DNA of 64,000 bases from Burhinus oedicnemus (Eukaryota; Chordata; Aves; Charadriiformes; Burhinidae): assembly GCA_008921705.1 (NCBI GenBank), contig VFFE01007257.1:1154759-1218758 (forward strand), read 5' to 3'. The notes under the pieces are model-generated. The model was given only the letters and a program-made list of their open reading frames with translations. It did not search any database and was not told where the DNA came from. This document shows, in pieces, positions 13,001-24,680 of this stretch (position 1 is the stretch's first letter; the number at the start of each line of letters is the position of its first letter). The translations under genes and the position numbers were made by a program.

Positions 13001-14945
13001 AGGTAACAGATTTCTTATCCTAGTACTTTAGGTTAGTGGGGAAGGAGAAAAGCAAACTGTGTACTTATATTTCATCTGGGCTCGGTATCAGCCAAGGTGA
13101 TAGATTCAGTGGATGTTTCCACAGGTTCGTGGATACCTCCTGTCGCTGGCACCATATGTAGGCGAAGTATCGCTAATGAAGCTTTTATAAACATTTGTTA
13201 ATACTCACGGCAGCCCAGTAATACCTCCTGTTATGACATCTACTTTAAAGGAGAGATGAGCAGGGTCACGTACACATTTTCTTCATATTTTCATATTGTG
13301 GCTGCTGATTTTGGCTGCTTTCACTTTTTTCAGCTCACCTATTGTCGTGGGTGACTCTTGCTCTCCAGCAGTGCTCAGCAGCTCCTGGGAGACCTGGAGC
13401 TTTCGATGGCCATCATCTTCTGCCAGTTTGGTGTTTAGAAATCCTCCCCTTGTTCTTTTCCCCCTTCACCTCCTCCCCAAATAGCTGTATTGCAGTTTAG
13501 TAGCCACTTTTGGAAATGTGGGTTCCTGTGATCTCTCAGATGTGCCAATGGGCTCGCTGGCATTACAGGTCAGGATTTCTGTCACCACCCTAAAAATGGC
13601 CTTATTGGCAAAGGAACAAAGCTCCGAAAATAATGTTTTTGAACCTGTCAAGTCTGATTTACGGAAAGCTTCCATGATCTAGAAAAGCAGCAAGCAATGA
13701 TTGCTTTCTTCTCCACCCTAATTTTAATTATAAAAAATGCTAGTATAGTTTTCCAGTTGACATCCCTGTAAAGGAAATAAGTAGAGTTGGAATAAATCTT
13801 CCAAATAAACATATTTCTTAGACATAAACATGGTAAATCTTTTCTTTTGAGAAAGATATAAAGAATGGTTAACTTAAAATATGCATATAATAACATATTA
13901 CCCACAGCTTCTCATGTTTAAAAAGATTCCATATGCTGGGAAAACCCATAAAATAAAACCCAAGAAATGCTGCATCCTCTTTCTATTAATTTGAAACAGC
14001 CACTTAATGGGAAAAAGGAAAAGAAAAAAAACCCAAGAACCAACGAACTGGTGGAACAGAATTATTTTATTTTTTCTTAGAAAACCCCAAACAAATCAGT
14101 AACTCCAACATTCCAATCTCTTCATCCTGTTTTTAGTGGTGTATTAATATGTAAACTCAATACTTGTGTTGAAAAATAGCTTTGGGTAAGGAAAAATGGT
14201 AGCAAATTCCAGGGTGGCCTTGCTAGCATTTTTGATTGAAAAAACTTGGAAAAATGTTGTTGTTTTAGGATGATGAGAGGTGCTGCCATCTTTTGTGGTT
14301 TACCCAGGATTGTCCCAAGTTTGACTGTTGCCTCTGGTTTGGTTTAAAACCTAAAAAGGGGCCAGTAACCGTGGCTCCCTCTCTCCCCCCAAATCCCCCA
14401 TTCTTGCCCCATATTTAAATGAGTAATTGACTTGAAACTAGGCTCACTGAAGCAGCTTTCTGCTGAAGTACCAGGGATAAAACAGTCTGCTTTTCTTATA
14501 TTTTTTAAGAGGAGGTCTGTATCTCCAAAAAGGTCCATTCCATGTGGTTGTAGGCTGCATAGCTGGGACGGTGTAAGCTGGCGAATAAGACTGGGACTCA
14601 TCGGACTTGGGCTCTGGGCTGGTTCTGCTCTTGATTTGTTTTATGAATTGGAGCAAATCGCCATATTTCACTTGACTTCATTTGTGATTCCTCCCTATTT
14701 TGTCTGACGTTCTCACACAGAGGACGCTTAATGTGCAGGTAGGCGCTCGTTGCTCCCTGGCAGGGGCACCCAAAACTGTTCCTCCAAGGAACGGAGCAGA
14801 GTCCGAGAGTTTCAAGACTTGTAGATGATGACTGTCCTGTTTTCACAGCCCAATAGTCAGAGTCCGTCCTTGGAGAATTTTTTTCAACTGTCCACCCTCA
14901 GGTTTGCGTGTTTCCAGTGCTCATCCATCACTGCCCTGTGAACCT
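10057..14945. other. Non-coding DNA, no gene seen
   Basis: No gene is recognised. The patch at about 11850-12650 is somewhat richer in GC and holds overlapping frames of 60-133 codons on both strands. They lack homology I can recognise and overlap one another in different frames, as expected of chance openings. The remainder is AT-rich with short A and T runs. Confidence 0.7.
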
Positions 14946-15520
14946 CTTGCCAGCAGGTGGAGGGAGGTGATTCTGCCCCTCTACTCCACTCTCCTGAGAC
15001 CCCACCTGGAGTACTGTGTCCAGCTCTGGAGCCCCCAGCATGAGAAGGACATGGACCTGCTGGAGCGGGTCCAGAGGAGGGCCACGAAGATGATCAGAGG
15101 ATTAGAGCACCTCTGCTATGAGGACAGGCTGAGAGAGTTGGGGTTGTTCAGCCTGGAGAAGAGAAGGCTCCAGGGAGACCTTATAGCCCCTTCCAGTACC
15201 TGAAGGGGACTTACAAGAAATCTGGCTAGGGACTTTTTACAAGGGCATGTAGTGATAGGATGAGGGGTAATGGCTTCAAACTAGAAGAGGGGAGACTTAG
15301 ATTAGATCTCAGGAAGAAATTCATTACTGTGAGGGTGGTGAGACGCTGGCACAGGTTTCCCAGGGAAGTTATGGATGCCCCATCCCTGGAAGTGTTCAAG
15401 GCCAGGTTGGATGGGGCTTTGAGCAATCTGGTCTAGTGGGAGGTGTCCCTGCCCATGGCAGGGGGGTTGGAACTAGATGATCTTTAAGGTCCCTTCCAAC
15501 CTAAACCATTCTATGATTCT
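14946..15520 (+). mobile_element. CR1 LINE, 5'-truncated copy
   Basis: This is the 3' part of a CR1 non-LTR retrotransposon in plus orientation, cut off at its 5' end as most CR1 copies are. Recognisable CR1 blocks appear in order: a segment reading CACCTGGAGTACTGTGTCCA (15004-15023), the GAGAAGAGAAGGCTC block (15157-15171), and the 3' UTR with GATGATCTTTAAGGTCCC (15476-15493). The end is CCATTCTATGATTCT, the octamer-type terminus of CR1. CR1 is the dominant LINE of birds and other sauropsids and moves by target-primed reverse transcription. The 5' boundary is approximate because the truncation point grades into unique DNA. The copy looks only moderately diverged. It is the only clear recent transposon in the window. 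Confidence 0.95.
14964..15436 (+). pseudogene. CR1 ORF2 C-terminal remnant (reverse transcriptase polyprotein), frameshifted
   Basis: This is the last roughly 155 codons of the CR1 ORF2 polyprotein, downstream of the polymerase palm. It includes the conserved motif [12 protein letters not shown] followed by [11 protein letters not shown] and [18 protein letters not shown]. The first frame runs to a TGA at 15201-15203. The conserved tail (RVVRRWHRFPREV, then the PSLEVFKARLDGALSNL block) continues in another frame and ends at the natural TAG at 15434-15436. A small deletion around 15185-15190 explains the shift. There is no endonuclease or catalytic reverse transcriptase motif in this copy, so it is dead. 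The assignment is secure; the exact position of the indel is inferred. Confidence 0.88.
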
Positions 15521-15589
15521 GTCTTTGGGCTTTTGTGTTTGTGAAGGATCTGGGCTCCCATGTGGCTGCAAATTCAAAGCTCCTTGTGC

Positions 15590-15910
15590 CTCAGAGACGC
15601 CACGAGCTGCGCCGGGGACACGGCCGAGCTAGGCAGCCTCGAGCTCTGCCCTGGGCGAAGGAGCATGCACACCCCCCCCACGCTTAGCACCTGCAGCTAA
15701 ACAGGGGGGTGTTTAACCACTCCGATGGAAGCCAAGCACCCCAGTTCCCCCTCCGTGCCCCCCTGATGGGGCTCAGCTCCGACCACAGCGGGCTGCCGCC
15801 ACCGGGGAGGGGGTTAAAGCCGAGCTGAGGGCTCCCAGCTGCGTGCACTGGCTGCCGGTGCTGGGCTGGGCCAGCTGCCCCGAGTTAAGTAATTCCCCCC
15901 AGTCAGCTAG
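15590..15910. other. GC- and CpG-rich segment beside the CR1
   Basis: This is a stretch of about 320 bases with roughly 60 percent GC and around 20 CpG dinucleotides, well above the surrounding AT-rich sequence. It includes runs such as GCGCCGGGGACACGG (15609-15623) and CCGCCACCGGGG (15797-15808), and a C8 run near 15672-15679. No open frame with a recognisable product lies in it. It could be a weak CpG island, a recombination-driven GC patch, or simply GC-biased DNA next to a GC-rich LINE. No function can be assigned. Confidence 0.4.
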
Positions 15911-17074
15911 AAAAGGGCTGTGTCTCTAGCACTGGGATTAGCACTGGGGGGAGGTAGGTTTTTATGGTGGGGAAGGAGGTGGGAAAAAAAACCCCGTGTT
16001 CGGCTGATTCCTTGTTGCGTGGTGTCTAGGGAGGGTTTGGGCTGTGCGAAAGCCGTGTTGAGAGGAGCTCTCTTGGCAGCGGGGTGAAGAGAAGCCTGAC
16101 CCACTGACTTCTTCGTTTAGCATCTCGACTGGGGAGATGCTCGTTTAGCCCAAAAGCTTGGGTGAGGCAGTCAGCTGGAGTTCAAGATCCAGGGACTTAA
16201 TGTCCCATGACTGAGTGTAGCTTGTTTGACCTGTAGTGCAGATCTGGAGAATAAGGAGCAGAAGTATTTTTATGGTATGTGCTGAGCCTGCTCTCCCTGA
16301 CTCAAACACCTCCTGGAAAATGAATAATTGAACATCCATGTGACTATGTATAGCCCCTTCTTCAAACACAGCCTGAAATGGGGCAGAATATCTTCCGACT
16401 TCATAGGCTTTTTCTCCTGCTAACTGTATACGACTGGCTATAAAATCTGTAGGGACAAGGCTTTATAGCAGGGAGCAGTCTTTTCAGCCCACGGTTCTGA
16501 GTGGTGGCCTTCAGTTCTGAATTTTTTTAAGCTAAGCGGTGTGGTGAATTTCTGCCTTCTAACTGAGCTGGAATACAAGGAAAAAACAAATCAATTCTGA
16601 CTCTTTTTTTTTTTTTTTTATTTGCCAAGCCACACTGCTCCCTGCTAAAATCAAGAGATGTTACTATTGGCACAGCGGGTTTAAACTCACTGCTGTGTTT
16701 TGCATGTTTTAATAAAGGAGAAACTGATTGAATGAGATTGTCTATTAGTTGCATTAGATCAACAGTTTCTTCTTTGTAGTGATGCAACAGATTGTATGCC
16801 GAATAATACGGTAAGAATAGACTCTGCATGCAAAGCCCTGTAAACTGTCTGAAGAAAAAGCTGTGTCCTTTTATTCCCCAATTGCTTCCAAGCCAGTAGC
16901 TGCTTCTAATATTCCTGTATCCAGTACGAGCCCAGTGCTGTGCCTAACACGCCTCTAATGTTTGTCAAGAGCTGTAAGAGTTTGTTAGGAGAAAAGGATG
17001 TTGAGGAAAGCGGAGCAGAAACAATATAGGAGGGTCGGTTGTGCGAGGAGCAACCTGGGCTGCATTTTGGAGCA
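15911..17074. other. Non-coding DNA with T16 tract
   Basis: No gene is recognised. A 16-T run at 16604-16619 keeps a minus-strand frame open with a lysine run and is low-complexity. The rest has no visible repeat family. Confidence 0.7.
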
Positions 17075-17210
17075 GCTTGGGTCAGTTCCTGGCTCTGCTA
17101 CATCCTTCTCATGTGATCTTGGGAAAGTCTCTTAATCTGTTGTTCCACAGGCACCATCTTGTCTCTTAAATGTAGTATGTATTGAGTAAATGCCTATCGT
17201 ACGTGTTAAG
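17075..17210 (+). mobile_element. MIR-like (CORE-SINE) remnant
   Basis: An ancient tRNA-derived SINE remnant is suggested by the ordered blocks CCTGGCTCTGC, then TGTGATCTTGGGAAAGTC, then TCTTAATCTG. About 50 bases later comes TATGTATTGAGTAAATGCC. MIR consensus has the same order: a 'ctctgccac' block, 'tgaccttgggcaagtc', 'acttaacctc', and a 3' 'ctcaataaatg' block. Divergence is high, as expected for a family active before the amniote radiation. Boundaries are approximate and the family call is by eye only. Confidence 0.6.
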
Positions 17211-20200
17211 TCTATGCAGGTAATACGTACTAAGGTGGTAAAGCAAGAACCGATTCTGTGAAGACTTGTGTGATGCCCAGGCCCCAGGGTGCTGATTTCA
17301 CTGTGCAGCAGTTGCAATGCAAAACCCAAATGAATTCTGGCCTTCTAATTCTTGACAGTGTTCGTTATTGGAATGCTGCGCTTGGGCAGATGCTTATTTT
17401 TAGCCTGTGTATTAGTGTGCAAGGGAATGAGAGGGGAGGATCTCCCACACCAAGCATTTTGTTTTCTGTATAAATACCTGTCGCATAATATTACAGACAA
17501 GTAAAGGGTTCTTACCGCTCATAAGGTGTTATGGCAATCCTTCAAGGAGTCCTTTTAATGAATAAACCAGGGATGCTTTGTAAGTCGTTTATTAAGGGTT
17601 AATGATGTATCTTCTCTCTTTGGCATCATTCCCAGCCTAAATCAAGCCTGCTTCATCTCATATGGATATGAAAGACAAACTGTACAGATTGAAAACATCT
17701 GTATACTGAGTGAATGAACCACATGGCAGCAGTGTCATGCAGAGATTTACTTAAAACTGTCCCCTTTTGTTTGACTTTAGAGGAACAGCACAAATAAATA
17801 CAGTAGGTTCTGTTTAAACAAAGAGGACTCTGATCAATAGAGGTTTGTATAGCTTACGACCTTCAACTATAAACAAAAAATTGGGGTAAACCCCACATGT
17901 CTCAGGTCAATTGCCATCTTATTTACTTTATTACACCACTAATGTTCTAATCTGTCTTGCATATAAAATGCTTTTTACGAGATGTCTTGCTTTGCTTCTC
18001 CATTTTCAGCAGAGATAAAAGGGAAGGTTGCGTTTGTTACTCAGAGCAACCTGTGACTGTGAGTATGAGTGTGCCGTGAATTTTGAGTATCGGTGTAAGC
18101 TGAGAACTCGGACAAACCCGTTCAGGCCAATTTCAAATTCCAGTAAATTTTGGTTGAGGTCTCCGATAGCTTTCTGTGCTTTTTGAGGGGGTTCAAGCAT
18201 CCGCAAAGAAAAATCAGAATGGTTTGTGGCTCACCATAACCAGACCTGTGCACGAGAGACAGGACGGAGGCAGTGCTAGGTAGAAAGCATTCTCTGTTCT
18301 GGCTGCACGCAGGGGCTATCCCTTCTGCACTGACACTTGAAAACATTTGCAAATATCTGCTAGGGCCTGACCCTAGCTGTGAGTATTATTATTTTTGTTA
18401 CTGTCTCCCAGCAAGATTAAGTAATTCCAAATACGGAGGGGATGACACTCCTGCATGTGTTCTGCCCTCATATCTCCAAATAGCTAACTTAAATTGTAAT
18501 TACTTTTTTTTTCTGGCATGTTTTCTCATTTTCTAGAGGGGAGAGACTATTATCGTATCCTGTTTCTGTCCCTCTTTATCTTCCCTGGCTAACTTCTAAT
18601 TCTTTTGGTCAATTCTAACAGAAGACAAAAAAGGGGGGGTGCCACGGGGAAAATGTGCCTGTACATAGCCAGCATGGTAGAGGAGAAAGGCCCCAGTCAC
18701 ACCTTCCCCAATGGGTAAAACTACAGCAGGAGCCCTCACGAGGCATCAGAGGAGCCAGTCAAGACCTACAAAGCCACGACAAGCCAGATTTATCAGCCCT
18801 GCTGCTCAGTTATTCAGATGTTTTTCTTTGCTGGGGGCGTTCCTGTTCCCATCGACTCCAGCATTTTCAACTTCAGTGTTATCTGCTCTAATCTAGGAAA
18901 TACTTCACTTCTGCTTCAAGTGCATTTTCTTGTGGAATTCAAATACTTTGGTGGGTAAAGGAGGGGTAAGTCCCACTGGACATGTGTCTTTCCTCAGAGC
19001 GTCAAGAGATATTTCTGGAGGTTGTTTGGTTTTGAATTTGTGCATTTTTTTTTTTTTGGTTAAAGAGGAAGGAGCACCCAGGCTGCTTGCCTATCTGTGA
19101 TCTCGTTCCACTAGCCAGGTGACTTTTGATCCACGAAGCAGCGTCTCTGCTGCATACCTCACTGGAAGAAAATCTTACAGACGTTTAGGTTTTGCAACTG
19201 AACAGTTGTGCGCTTGTCTTGCTTCCAGCGTTTCTTCACAGGCCCCATTTAAGCCCAGAAACTAGAGCTGCAAGTTCTAGTCTCAGCAGTAACGTCTCCC
19301 CCGTCATTAAATAATTGAGTTAGTCCTGCAATCTCCAGCCCAGCAGTCAGAGACACTACCTCATAGCTGGTGGGTCGCTGGCAGCAGGTTTGACAAAACC
19401 CTTCAGGGATGGCTAGTGGAGGCTCTTTCCTGGCAGGTCCCAGCTTGGTTTGTTAGGTCAGTGGGGAGACAGACGGGGCTAACCACGCCATGCCCGTGCC
19501 AAGCCACCCTGGCCAAGATTGGTTACGTTTTGGCTGTACCTTCCAGCACAGCGTTAGAAATACTGAAGAAGAGGCTGTGGTCCTTCGCTGAATAAGGGAA
19601 GCAAATTTAGGTACTGGAGTCCTCCTCAGGAGATGCTGTTTTGCTGCCCTCTAGGCAAAGATGAAAGCTTAAAATGTGAAAACTATAGAAAACGCTGTCC
19701 TGAGCACACCAAAGCAAAGCAAGGCCTTGGGAAGGTTGAAAGACTTTTTGTGGGACTTCATTAAGGTGTGAGTGTAAAATCTCTAAAAAGATCTCTGGGC
19801 TCAGATAATGAAGATCCAGTGGTGTACAACAAAGAATTATCAGTAAAAGCATCATAATTACAAAGTACTTTTATATTAAAATGATGTCATGTAATAGGTT
19901 GAAGAACAAGAAATAAATAAGCTGTGCAGATCTCCTTTATCACAATAATTGTTTTCTTATGCGTTAAGCTGCAAGCTTCTCATATCATTCCTATCTTTTA
20001 ATGGTGAAAACATATTAAATAAAGACTATGAAACTATTTTAACATTTCGGTAGTACGCTTCATCTTGAGAATCCCAAAGTGCCTCACTGAAATGCAAATC
20101 CAAGGGAGCTGTGGAAGTAGAGAACAGGATGTATAACGAAGGCTTAATAGGGAATGTGTCATCACAGGGTTCTGTGGCAAAAATATAATCTTGTTTAAAA

Positions 20201-22738
20201 GCATATGAACTATTGTATGGAGGATCAGATTTTTTAAAAAGCAAATATATAATGGTATGTCTTTGAATGTTGAGAATTCTCTTGTAGGTCTTTTTTTTTT
20301 TTTTCTGATATCTGTTCTGTAGGATAAATCTTCATTTCTCCCGTGTGAAGAATGATGCTGAGAGCTACCCATGGAAAATTACATTCTAGGAGCAAGAATC
20401 ACAAAGAACCTCTGCTTTTAGACTTTCGTTTAAGAGGTCCACAACATATTGAGCAAAGTGGAAAGAAATGTATTAACCTTTGGAAGATAAAAGGTAATCA
20501 GCACTGAACCAGTGCTCCCCGTGGTTAGACCCAAGCTCTTATGAAAACTTTATGATCAGTCTGTGTGCATATCTCAACAGTTCCTAGGAATACATTTTCT
20601 TAGGTCATGTATTAGTGGGGAAAAAAAAAAACAAAAAACAAAAAACCCAGAGAAAAATAATAGTTGATCCAGAAGTGTTAAAGTCTCGTCTCCTAAACCA
20701 AAACAGATACAATGACCTTAGAAACAATTGGCTCTTGACTGCTACCCACACAACACAGAAAATGTTAAGGAGGTGGAAAATGAGCTCAAGTTCCTATTAT
20801 TTGTGAATCAACACATTATTGTGTTGTGAATGTTTGCTTCTCTCTTGTCTTTGTAGGCAAAAATCAAATTTTCTTCTCAGTTTATCAGGATAAGAGAACA
20901 TTTTGGAGGTAATTTGGAGAATACCACCAGGCAATAATCTTTTCAACGGGGCTTCGGTGGTTTCTTTGCCAGTCTAGGGCACCAAGACAGCTTTCCTGCG
21001 AGCTGCAGGAGACCTGAGAGCTGTGTTACCATCCTCTGTTTACTCAGTGGGGACATGTCTCCATGCTGTTGTTGCATCTTTTTATCTGCTTATGCCACCG
21101 GTGACCATGGCCCCTGTCTTTCTCATCTGGGCTTGAGACTGACCTGCATGACTCCTGAGCTACATTAGATCTTGTTTGACTCGTTGAATTTCTTTGGCTG
21201 CCAGGACTGGGAATCCTGTTCATTCAGCCCTGCTTACCTTTGGCAACTGCCGGTGAGCAGCTGTCTTTTCTCTGATGGTGTTATTTACCCACAAGAGCCA
21301 TCTACATCAATTTTAGTATTTGCGAGTTTTTCAGAGCTTTCAGTTTGTGCATAATCTTGGAACATACTTCTCATTCTCTGCAGATTTCTGGTAACACAAC
21401 ATTAGGAGCTGCTCTTTATGGTTATCTGCTATATTATGAATGGTTTCCAATGTCCTTACATTTAATTTGTCCTGTGGTTTGGTCACTTTGTTTCAGTGGG
21501 CAGTATGGGCATATGAGTGCGGTCCGGTGAACCAGAGTGCATTTCCAGAGCAGGATCAGGTTAGGAATATACTCTGTTCTTCACTGAAGAGAAGATGGAT
21601 GTTTGATGAATGCACGTTTGTAAAAGGATTTGTATAGCAAGGATGACATGAAGCTGCTCTTGTATGTCTGGGAGGATGTAGGTGGCTCATGGGGAGAGAA
21701 CACAGGCTAGGCCTCTGAGATGCTGGAATGAAATAGTATCTCTCCAGAGATTCCTTCCAGCCTAAGTTTTCCTGTAAACTAGGGTTTGAACTTATAAGTG
21801 AAGTCCTACCAGAAGAATAGACATAAACACAGAAAGAAAAACATGCAGGGAGAGTTGCTGGAAATGCAGGAGAGTAAATAGTCACCCATTCTTCTCACAA
21901 CTCCTTAGTCTCTATTCGAAAAATGTCTCCTCAAGCAACAAACTCTCTGTGTTTTAATAGATGTGCTACCAGCAAACAAGCAGTGCTTATGAGCCAAACT
22001 CACTGCCACAGCCACTGTTTATCATCAGGACTGTCTCTGTATAAACATATGGAGAACATAGGCCATCTCCCTGGGGCACAAGCGTTGGGATTGTGCCCCT
22101 GGAGGCTGAATTGTCTCCACTTGCAGAGGTGGCAGTCCCCAAACACACAGGAACAGCTCTTTGGCTTCTTGAGATACCTTTAGACTTTCCCTCAAATATT
22201 GCCGCACTGCGGTCTCCGTCAGCCTTTAAGGGATTTCCGTTAGCACCAGATTTAAGGTGTGTGAGAGCTTTCTCCCTTGTCCTCACACCAGGCTCTCAGG
22301 GGCTGATTTCATTACTAATGATCCCAGAGTGACTAGACTTCAAATCCTGGGAATGCTAAGTTTAAAAAAAAAAAAAGGTATAGAAAATGAAAGAAAATTG
22401 TGTATCTCTCACGAGCGATGGACTCCTTACGGCTAGCAGGTAGAGGCAATAGCACACACTTCTGGCTTTGGCTCCTCTAGTTGATTTAAAATTTCAGCAA
22501 GGGATTATTGCAGTGATGAGACAGTTCAGTCCAAATTGCTTTTACCCCGACAAAGAGCTGTTTACCTGTTTGAGAGAGAAGGACTCATCGATACTGGAAA
22601 GGTTTGATATCGCTGGTCTCAGGATCTCTTTCCCCTCAACTGCTGGAACACAAAACCTTCCAGCTGCCTCTCACCACAGTTTGCTCAGAGAAGAGAAAAT
22701 ATTACGAATGAATGTTTCTAAATCCCTCATTCAGCACT
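17211..22738. other. Non-coding AT-rich DNA
   Basis: No gene is recognised. The segment holds a T14 run at 20291-20304, an A-rich stretch near 20620-20655 and many short chance frames. A splice-bounded segment at 20857-20908 is listed separately as a weak candidate. Confidence 0.7.
20857..20908 (+). other. Very weak candidate exon, 52 nt
   Basis: A long pyrimidine tract ending TTGTCTTTGTAG (20845-20856) is followed by 52 nt and then GTAATT. Two of three frames stay open. It is short, with no recognisable peptide, and a second possible acceptor lies inside it (TCTTCTCAG). Most such strings in a vertebrate intron are unused, so this is recorded only for comparison with transcript data. Confidence 0.07.
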
Positions 22739-22796
22739 GAGGGCCAGAGCCTGAAGTAAGACTCCTGATAAATATAGGGATCCAAATCTGGCCCTC
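22739..22796. repeat. Short fold-back repeat, 10-bp inverted ends
   Basis: The ends GAGGGCCAGA (22739-22748) and TCTGGCCCTC (22787-22796) are perfect inverted complements around a 38-nt centre containing AAGACTCCTGAT. The GGGCC...GGCCC ends and the AAGACTC core resemble the segment at 48649-48721, which suggests remnants of one old palindromic interspersed repeat. No transposase or target duplication is visible. Confidence 0.5.
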
Positions 22797-23549
22797 TGAG
22801 AGCGATCATCTATTACGCTCTAGCGAAGGAGCGAGCTGATGTTAAGATCTGAGTGCTCATTGCAAAGCTTATTCTGTTACATCAGCAGGCCACAAGGTTC
22901 AATAAACTATGTGGCCTTTATCTGTTCCATATGTACTGGCTGCCTCCTGTAGTTCCTATGTATTTACACTGTATACGAGCTCTAACGGAATCTGATGCCT
23001 TTAGACAGTAGAAATGCAGGTAATTCTTCAGTTTGTAAAGCCCAGTTTAAATTTGATTCTGCATCAAAAAAAATAACGCCAGTAATTGCCATCTCTGTTT
23101 TCAGGATATAGGCCTCCGGAGGAACTTGTGACTCAGGGGGTTTTATAGGCATTGAAATTTGGTGGATTAATTGTTAATAAAAGTTAGATTGGGTAAGTGA
23201 ATGCAAACACCGTACTGAGTTTAGTGTTTACATTGGCTCCCAAACATTTAAAAAGGGCAGTTTTGGACTGAGATGCCTGACAGAATTTTTTAGTTTTGCA
23301 CCTAGAAAGTTATTTAACTGGAGAAAAATCCACACTGTCAAAACCAGAGTTTTCTTCCGTGCTGTGGTTTTTTGGGTATTTTTTTTTTTTCCCCATCATG
23401 TTATCACTATCTCCTGTCAGGATCTTACTGTACAATAGTGACCTCTGATGTAAAGGAATCAGGAGTGCCACTTGCAAACTCCGCCGTACAGCCTTACTGA
23501 GCAATTCTAAGCCTGTTCATCACCAGGCCAACAGCTTAGGAAGAAAGGG
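22797..23549. other. Non-coding DNA, no gene seen
   Basis: AT-rich with short homopolymers. No recognisable gene, repeat family or RNA. Confidence 0.65.
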
Positions 23550-23603
23550 ACGTGTGTGCGTGCACATACGTGCGTGTGCGCACACACGTACACGTACGCA
23601 CAC
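23550..23603. repeat. 54-nt strictly alternating purine-pyrimidine tract
   Basis: Every adjacent base pair in this run alternates purine and pyrimidine, built mostly from CG, TG, CA and TA steps. It centres on a perfect 12-nt palindrome GTGTGCGCACAC (23574-23585). Such sequences are the classic formers of left-handed Z-DNA under negative supercoiling. It probably arose as a (CA)n/(TG)n microsatellite that acquired C-to-T and T-to-C changes. Any effect on transcription is inference. Confidence 0.9.
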
Positions 23604-24567
23604 CCACAGACAACTGCAAAACTGGCGATAAAATAAAATTGAAGAGCACAACACTGAAGGATCTGGAGCTGTTAATTTTTATAGCTGATACAGATACTAA
23701 TATTTTATGAGGTTTGGAACTATCGGTATAAAAAAAAGTGATATCTAGCCTTTCCCTTTTTGTTTTAACACAAAGATAAAACTATCACTTGAATAGAGCA
23801 GCATTATGGTTAATAGACCTCTTCTTTATGGAAAGACCTATCTTCCTGTTTCCTTTTGTCAATATTTATAAAAGCAGAGAGATATTTGTGCCTAATCCCA
23901 CTCAAAATCCGTGAGTTCGTTTCTTTAAAGAAGCACCTCCCCTGCTCACTTACATCAGAAGGCGTATTTCAGTTAAATAGTAGAGCTGGGCTGATCCTTG
24001 CCAGCTTTTGGGTGTTGTAGTTTGTGAAATGGCTACCTTGAAATGCAGACTCTGAGCTGACACCAGGGGTTTGGGTGAGAGACTTTCCACTGCAGCATTT
24101 ACGTGATGGCGAACATCTGAACTCTTCAGAAGTGCTGTCCCCTTCCTCTGGGGACGCACGAGGGGTGTCTCATTTTGAGCGCTCTCCATCGTTATTTCAG
24201 AAGGTTACAGCTACCCCAGAGGGATCGCTGGTGGGGCAGCTGGGTATCTTTGCAGAGGCTACAAGGTAGTCCTTGAGGTCAGGGGAATGAACTGCAACAG
24301 GATGGAACAGAAACTGGGAAGAATCCTGGCGCCAGGTTGCACGAGATGTCCATGACCCTTTAGAATAAATATTAAATATTATACCTTAGGAATATTAACA
24401 GAAACATTTATTTTCAGCTTACTCAACAGAAGATGCCAAAGACATAGTACTTTGAAGAAACCTTTGAAGAAAGGTATTTGAAGAAATGCGGTATTATTTT
24501 GGATGCAGCTTTAAGAAAGATCTTACTATAATAAGAGTGTCTCAGTAAGATGCAGTTTTGTTTTATG
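23604..24567. other. Non-coding DNA, no gene seen
   Basis: No recognisable gene or repeat family. Short chance frames on both strands at 23950-24269 overlap each other. Confidence 0.65.
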
Positions 24568-24680
24568 GGTAGAGCAAGGGTGACCTCCGAGGCAGGGCGT
24601 TGAACTGGTATTCAGGTGATCCACCTTCTGCTGTCGCACAACCACAGTCTTCCTCTGTGACTTTATTTACCCCTGGCGAC
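24568..24680 (+). mobile_element. MIR-like (CORE-SINE) remnant
   Basis: A block reading TAGAGCAAGGG...GAACTGGTATTCAGGTGATCC is followed by CCTTCTGCTGTCG, then CCTCTGTGACTTTATTTACCC. The order matches tRNA-derived SINEs of the MIR group: the box A/B-like head ('tagagca', 'tattcagg'), a 'tctgcc' block, and the 'cctctgtgcctcagtttccc' block. It is strongly decayed, with the middle (the 'gaccttgggcaag' part) degenerate. The call is by eye. Confidence 0.5.

Noticed and set aside
14950..14963. CTCF-like site CCAGCAGGTGGAGG
   Set aside because: It has one mismatch to the core and is part of the ordinary CR1 sequence, so it is present in many CR1 copies; no independent support.
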